From Amycolatopsis nivea (lineage in GTDB: Bacteria > Actinomycetota > Actinomycetes > Mycobacteriales > Pseudonocardiaceae): a stretch of 64,000 nt of DNA. Of the stretch, positions 60,228 to 64,000 are shown piece by piece. The notes under the pieces are model-generated. The model saw only the letters and a program-made list of their open reading frames with translations, was not told the DNA's origin and made no database searches. The stretch lies in assembly GCF_004522235.1 (NCBI RefSeq), contig NZ_SDLT01000003.1, forward strand, positions 1 through 64,000. Direction: 5' to 3'. Made by a program: the position numbers and the translations under genes. Position 1 is the first letter of the stretch, and each line of letters starts with the position of its first letter.

Positions 60228-61940
60228 TCAGCGGCTCAAACGCCTCGCCGCACGACGAACGGTTGACGAACGGTCACCGGGCGCGGACGAAGGGCGCTCG
60301 TCGAGGTGCAGCCGCAGCATCGCGGCCCCGGCCCAGGACGGTGGGCGCCCGCGCAGTGACACCGTGATCATCACGCCGAACGCGAGCGGTACCGACCAGG
60401 GTGCCGGTTGCGAGACCAAGATCGCCACCCAACCTTGCATCGAGGGTCCGGCCAGCGCGAACAGGATCGACCCCGACGAAGCCGCCAGACCCGTCAGCAC
60501 TCCGGCGATCGCGCCCGCGGCGGTGAGTCGCTGCCACCAGATGCCGAGCACGAGCAGCGGGCAGAACGTCGACGCGGCGACGGTGAACCCCCACGTCACC
60601 AGCACCCCGGCGTCGAGCCGCGCGGACGGCAGCGCGAGCAGCACCATCGCGATCGCGGCGAACACGACCGTCACGCGAAGACGGCGCAGACCGCCGGGCA
60701 TCAGGTCGTAGGCGAGCGCGCCGGACATCACCAGCAGCAATCCCAGCGACGTCGCCAGAAACGCCGCGAACGCGCCCGCGGTGAGCAACGCGGTGAACAA
60801 CTGCCCGGCCCAGCTGTGGTCGACCTGCGACGGAAGCGCGACGACCACCGTGTCGGTGTTGCCGGACAGATACAGCTGCGGCACGAGAACCCGGCCGAGG
60901 ACGCCGTAAATGCCGGGGAAAAGGTAGAAAACTCCTAGCAGTGCCACGGTAATCGCAGCGGTGCGGCGTGCGGCGCGGCCGTCCGGGCTGGTGTGGAAGC
61001 GCATCAGGACGTGGGGGAGGCCCATCGTGCCGAGGACGGTCGCGATGAGGACCGCCCAGGTGCCGAGCAGCGGGTAGCCCTTGTCGATTTCCAGCAGCGG
61101 ACGCTGCCAGTCCGGCCCGCCGAGCGCGACTTCTCCGCTGACGCCGGGGACCTGTGCACCGGCGGCGAAGGTGAGCTGTTCTCCCTTGCGCACCACCAGT
61201 TGTCCGGGCGGCAACGTACCGCGGTCCTCGATCGCGGTGGGTTCGCGGAAGGTGAGGGTGACGTCGTGGTCGAACTGCACCGGGGTGGCGTGCGAAAAGC
61301 GGGTGAACTCGACCGGCGTGAGGCTCGCGTCGCGGGTTTCGGCGCCGACCTGGAGCACCAGCCACAGCGCGGGGACGAGGAATAGCAGGAGTTTCAGGAA
61401 GAACTGGAACGCCTGGACGTACGTCGCCGCACGCATCCCGCCGAGCGCGAGCGTGACGCTGACCGCGGTGCCCGCGATGACGACGCCGACCCAGTACGGA
61501 GTCCCGCCGACCGCGGTGAGCACCAGCCCGGCGGTGCGGAATTGCGGGACTACGTAGATGGTTCCGATCACCAGCACGACCACCGCGGCCAGCCGGCGCA
61601 GCGCCGGAGAGGCGAGGCGCGCTTCGGCGAAGTCGGGGACGGTGAGTGCGCCGGATCTGCGCATCGGCGCGGCGACGAGGACCAGCATCGCCACGTATCC
61701 CGCGGTGAAGCCGACCGGGTACCAGAGCGCGCCGACGCCGTCCTTCACCATCAGCCCGGCGACGCCGAGGAATGAGGCCGCGGAGAGGTATTCGCCGGAG
61801 ACCGCGGCGGAGTTGACGAAGGGCGAGATCCGCCGGGACGCCACCAGGAAGTCGGAAGTGGTGCGCATGGCGGCGACCCCGCGCACGCCGATGAGCAACG
61901 TGACGAGGACGACCGGGGCTACCGCGAGCGCGATGTCCAT
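60228..61940 (-). CDS. Na+/solute symporter, second acetate-type paralogue
   Basis: A 570-residue paralogue of the symporter at 58177-59808: SGEYLSAASFLGVAGLMVKDGVGALWY at the N-terminus and LGTMGLPHVLMRFHTSPDGRAARRT in the middle match it. An unusual soluble insert of about 70 residues (FREPTAIEDRGTLPPGQLVVRKGEQLTFAAGA) follows the sixth helix and is missing in the other copy. ATG 61940. It may recognise a different monocarboxylate. Confidence 0.9.
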   Translation of the reverse strand: MDIALAVAPVVLVTLLIGVRGVAAMRTTSDFLVASRRISPFVNSAAVSGEYLSAASFLGVAGLMVKDGVGALWYPVGFTAGYVAMLVLVAAPMRRSGALTVPDFAEARLASPALRRLAAVVVLVIGTIYVVPQFRTAGLVLTAVGGTPYWVGVVIAGTAVSVTLALGGMRAATYVQAFQFFLKLLLFLVPALWLVLQVGAETRDASLTPVEFTRFSHATPVQFDHDVTLTFREPTAIEDRGTLPPGQLVVRKGEQLTFAAGAQVPGVSGEVALGGPDWQRPLLEIDKGYPLLGTWAVLIATVLGTMGLPHVLMRFHTSPDGRAARRTAAITVALLGVFYLFPGIYGVLGRVLVPQLYLSGNTDTVVVALPSQVDHSWAGQLFTALLTAGAFAAFLATSLGLLLVMSGALAYDLMPGGLRRLRVTVVFAAIAMVLLALPSARLDAGVLVTWGFTVAASTFCPLLVLGIWWQRLTAAGAIAGVLTGLAASSGSILFALAGPSMQGWVAILVSQPAPWSVPLAFGVMITVSLRGRPPSWAGAAMLRLHLDERPSSAPGDRSSTVRRAARRLSR

Positions 61941-61968
61941 CTATCCGCTCCCGCCCGCCCCGGCTGCG

Positions 61969-62049
61969 GCCCCAATGTGGCATTGGGTGCATGCGATGCA
62001 CCGAATGCCACATTGGGTGCGTGAGATGCACCCAATGCCACATTGGGGC
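61969..62049. repeat. Dispersed repeat family B, copy with perfect 22-bp arms
   Basis: Three CCCAATG/CATTGGG-type units. The outer arms (61969-61990, 62028-62049) form a perfect 22-bp inverted repeat. It lies between the symporter start and the end of the small membrane protein gene. Peptides read through it are artefacts. Confidence 0.88.
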
Positions 62050-62065
62050 GCTGCGGGCAGTCGGC

Positions 62066-62416
62066 TCACTGATCGTCCTCGATCTTTTCCGCGCGGCGCA
62101 GCTGCCACCACGCGAGCCCGGCCAGCAGCGGGTACGGCAGGACCGCGATCAGCAGCCAGGACAGCGGAATCCCCCACAGCCGCACGCTGTCGAGCGACGG
62201 GGCGAGCGAGAACAGCACCGGCAAACCCAGCACCAGCACGAACATCCCCACCAGCGCGGGGATCCCGCGTCGCCGCTGGATCCGGTAGAGGACGGCCGCG
62301 CGTTCCGCTTCCGGCGCGCGCAGACGGGGCATCCGCCAGCGGCCGCGTTCGAGCCGCCGCGACCGGGCGAGCCTCGTCTGCGGACTGGTGACGGCGACCC
62401 GTTTGCTGCGGCTCAC
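62066..62416 (-). CDS. Small two-helix membrane protein associated with the symporter
   Basis: A 116-residue protein with a basic N-terminus (about 1-52) and two helices (GIPALVGMFVLVLGLPVLFSLAP and PLSWLLIAVLPYPLLAGLAWW), the size and layout of DUF485-like symporter partners though the sequence differs. GTG start. It sits upstream of the second symporter, as DUF485 does for the first. The family is not recognised with certainty. Confidence 0.75.
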   Translation of the reverse strand: MSRSKRVAVTSPQTRLARSRRLERGRWRMPRLRAPEAERAAVLYRIQRRRGIPALVGMFVLVLGLPVLFSLAPSLDSVRLWGIPLSWLLIAVLPYPLLAGLAWWQLRRAEKIEDDQ

Positions 62417-62437
62417 CGGACGGCCCGCGCAATCCTC

Positions 62438-62477
62438 GTGCGCGGCGTTGCCGGTTCTAACCGGCTTTGCCGCTCAC
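62438..62477. repeat. Palindromic repeat family A, copy 3
   Basis: A 40-nt hairpin with the family core GCCGGTT-CT-AACCGGC, arms starting GTG and ending CAC; 15 of 19 arm positions pair. Spacing from the next copy is 26 bp. Confidence 0.8.
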
Positions 62478-62503
62478 AAGGTGCCGGGTGCAGTCGGGTT
62501 GTT

Positions 62504-62543
62504 GTGCGCGGCCTTGCCGGTTCTAACCGGCCTAGCCGCTCAC
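62504..62543. repeat. Palindromic repeat family A, copy 4
   Basis: A 40-nt hairpin in the same orientation as the previous copy, with the shared GTGCGCGGC...CCGGTTCTAACCGG...GCCGCTCAC layout. The two form a short direct array just beyond the response regulator stop. Confidence 0.8.
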
Positions 62544-62567
62544 GAGCCCCCAAGCACCAGCGCCCCC

Positions 62568-63323
62568 TCACCGAGCACTCCCGAGCTGTCCGCGCTGCGC
62601 TGCCTCCAGCAACCGGTCCCGGAGATCCCGAGCATGCCGTCGGCTCACCGGCACATCGCCAGCCTCCGTGTGTGCCAGCAAGCCGCCCGTCGTGTCGCTT
62701 CGCAGTTCCAGCACCGCACTCACCGCGAGCAGGAATCCGCGGTGTACCCGGGTAAATCCGGTGCCTTCCCAATATTCTTCGAGCCGCGAGATCGGCATCC
62801 GCACCGGATGGACGCCGCCGCGGGTGTGGAGGCGGACGTAGTCGCCGTTGGCTTCGGCGAACAGCACGTCGTCGCGGCGGACGTACCGGGTGCGGCCGCC
62901 GGAATCGACCGGCAGTGCGGCCATCGCGTCCGGCGAGGACTGGCGACGGCCGCTCGGCACCAAGCGCGTCACCTTCGCCAGCGCGGCGGAAAGCCGTTCC
63001 GTGCGCACCGGTTTCAGCAGATAGTCGACCGCGCCGATGCCGTATGCGGTCACCGCGTGCCCGTCGTGTGCGGTGACGAACACGATCACCGGCGGTTCGG
63101 ACAGTTTCGCCAGCAGCGACGCGAGCTCCAGCCCGTCCAAGCCGGGCATGGAGATGTCGAGGAAGACCGCGTCGAAATGGTCTGCCTGCAACAGTTTCAG
63201 CGCCTTCAACGCATCGCTCGCGCCGACGACCTCGCCGACCTCCGGCGCCTCGCGCAGCATCCGGCACAGTTCGTCCAACGCCGGCGCGAGATCGTCGACC
63301 GCCAGCACCCGCAGCCCGCTCAC
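62568..63323 (-). CDS. LytTR family response regulator
   Basis: A 251-residue DNA-binding regulator. The receiver domain (about 3-120) has phosphoacceptor D56 (FLDISMPG), the acidic pair in AVDD and K103 (YLLKPV). The LytTR domain (about 145-245; FAEANGDYVRLHTRGG, ISRLEEYWEGTGFTRVHRGFL) binds DNA. ATG 63323 overlaps the kinase stop by 4 bp. Regulators of this type control carboxylate transport (BtsR/YehT for pyruvate in E. coli); the symporters next door are likely targets. Confidence 0.93.
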   Translation of the reverse strand: MSGLRVLAVDDLAPALDELCRMLREAPEVGEVVGASDALKALKLLQADHFDAVFLDISMPGLDGLELASLLAKLSEPPVIVFVTAHDGHAVTAYGIGAVDYLLKPVRTERLSAALAKVTRLVPSGRRQSSPDAMAALPVDSGGRTRYVRRDDVLFAEANGDYVRLHTRGGVHPVRMPISRLEEYWEGTGFTRVHRGFLLAVSAVLELRSDTTGGLLAHTEAGDVPVSRRHARDLRDRLLEAAQRGQLGSAR

Positions 63324-64000
63324 GGCAGCACCCCCGGCTGGAATCGCGGTACGCGCAGCACGACGCGGGTGCCTTCGCCGACCGCCGTTTCCACGGTCAG
63401 CCCGTACCAGGCCCCGTACACCGTGCGCAATCGTCTGTCCACATTGGCCAGTCCGAGCCCGGTGCCGTCGCCGCTGCCCGCGAGGATGGCGGCGGCGCGC
63501 TCGGGCTCCATGCCGACTCCGTCGTCCTCAACGCTGATCACGCAGTCGTTCCCTTCCGCCTGTCCGTGCACCTGGACCAGCCCGGCCCCCGACCTCGGCT
63601 CGATGCCGTGCCGGATCGCGTTTTCCACGAGGGGTTCGAGTACCAGGTACGGCACCGCCACCGCAAGCACTTCCGGCGCGACCCGCACCTGCACCTTGAG
63701 TCTTTCGCCCAGCACCGCCCGCTGCAGCGCGAGATACGTTTCCACCGCGCGGAACTCCTCGGCGACGACGGTGTACTCGCCGTGCCGCGACAGGCTGTAG
63801 CGGGTGTAGTCGGCGAAATCGAGCATCAGATCGCGTGCGCGGTCCGGTTCCGAGCGGACGAACGACGCGATGACGGTGAGCGCGTTGTACACGAAATGCG
63901 GCGACATCTCCGCTCGCAGCGCCCGAAGCTCAGCTTGCGCGGCCTGGTCCGCCGAGGCTTCGAGCCTGCCCCGTTCCAACGCCTGCACCACCAGGTCCGC
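63320..64000 (-). CDS. LytS-type sensor histidine kinase (N-terminus outside the window)
   Basis: The C-terminal 225 or more residues of a sensor kinase; the reading frame stays open to the right edge, so the N-terminal sensor domain is not seen. Phosphoacceptor His is in AEMSPHFVYNALT (His_kinase family, LytS type). The ATPase domain has PLVENAIRHGIEP (N box) and VEDDGVGM (G1) plus GTGLGLANVDRRL (G2). It is co-translated with the LytTR regulator. Confidence 0.9.
   Translation of the reverse strand, partial: ADLVVQALERGRLEASADQAAQAELRALRAEMSPHFVYNALTVIASFVRSEPDRARDLMLDFADYTRYSLSRHGEYTVVAEEFRAVETYLALQRAVLGERLKVQVRVAPEVLAVAVPYLVLEPLVENAIRHGIEPRSGAGLVQVHGQAEGNDCVISVEDDGVGMEPERAAAILAGSGDGTGLGLANVDRRLRTVYGAWYGLTVETAVGEGTRVVLRVPRFQPGVLP

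Noticed and set aside
61969..62049. CRISPR array at the family B repeats
   Set aside because: Units are palindromic, few and not separated by unique spacers of constant length; no cas gene in the window.

Overview
The window is a high-GC actinomycete chromosome segment. GTG/TTG starts, ATGA/GTGA gene overlaps, very GC-rich third codon positions, a SoxR/DasR/TetR style of regulation and the gene set (Tex, Rv1264-type cyclase, crotonyl-CoA reductase, MeaB, acyl-CoA dehydrogenases, SPW-repeat protein, DivIVA-like coiled coil) suggest Pseudonocardiaceae, most like Amycolatopsis. No phage, conjugative or insertion-sequence gene, rRNA or tRNA was seen. I see 61 protein genes, one cut by the right edge.

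Layout. 0.5-13.2 kb: secreted sedolisin protease, MFS exporter, NCS1 permease, SDR + QueA-like pair, sulfonate/nitrate-type ABC operon, YdcF protein, small cold-shock-like protein, and a secreted trypsin-fold protein that has lost its catalytic His and Ser and carries a tachylectin-like propeller. 13.5-18.9 kb: a polymorphic-toxin cassette. It has a 1422-residue exported ALF-repeat/Ala-rich/HINT protein ending in a PD-(D/E)xK nuclease-like tip, followed by three translationally coupled small genes, two of which are tandem paralogues (candidate immunity proteins). 19-32.8 kb: DEAD-box helicase, serine hydrolase, acyl-CoA dehydrogenase, Tex, a chitinase with a DasR-like operator, Baeyer-Villiger-type monooxygenase, AlkZ-like winged-helix protein and regulators. 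32.9-38.1 kb: MHS transporter + M20 amidohydrolase with a divergent double-length Lrp regulator, then a SUKH-LRR protein. 38.2-46.3 kb: a complete phenylacetate degradation locus, tetR(paaR-like)-paaK-paaI facing paaZ-paaA-B-C-D-E, with two matching 22-bp operators in the divergent control region. 46.8-58.1 kb: adenylate cyclase, USP, DivIVA-like protein, crotonyl-CoA carboxylase/reductase, SPW protein + TetR, methylmalonyl-CoA epimerase, thiolase, MeaB, cyclophilin, AhpD-like and PEP-mutase-like proteins. These genes link phenylacetate products (acetyl-CoA, succinyl-CoA) to ethylmalonyl/methylmalonyl-CoA metabolism. 58.2-64 kb: two acetate-type Na+/solute symporters, their small DUF485-like partners, and a LytTR/LytS two-component system.

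Non-coding content. Three families of dispersed palindromic repeats recur between genes, mostly at gene 3' ends: A (40-nt hairpins around a GCCGGTT core), B (CCCAATGNNGCATTGGG units) and C (CGTGAGGG...CCCTCACG hairpins). A 346-bp MITE-like segment with 18-bp inverted ends lies at 52.6-52.9 kb. These repeats generate spurious open frames and explain most of the longer gene-free stretches.
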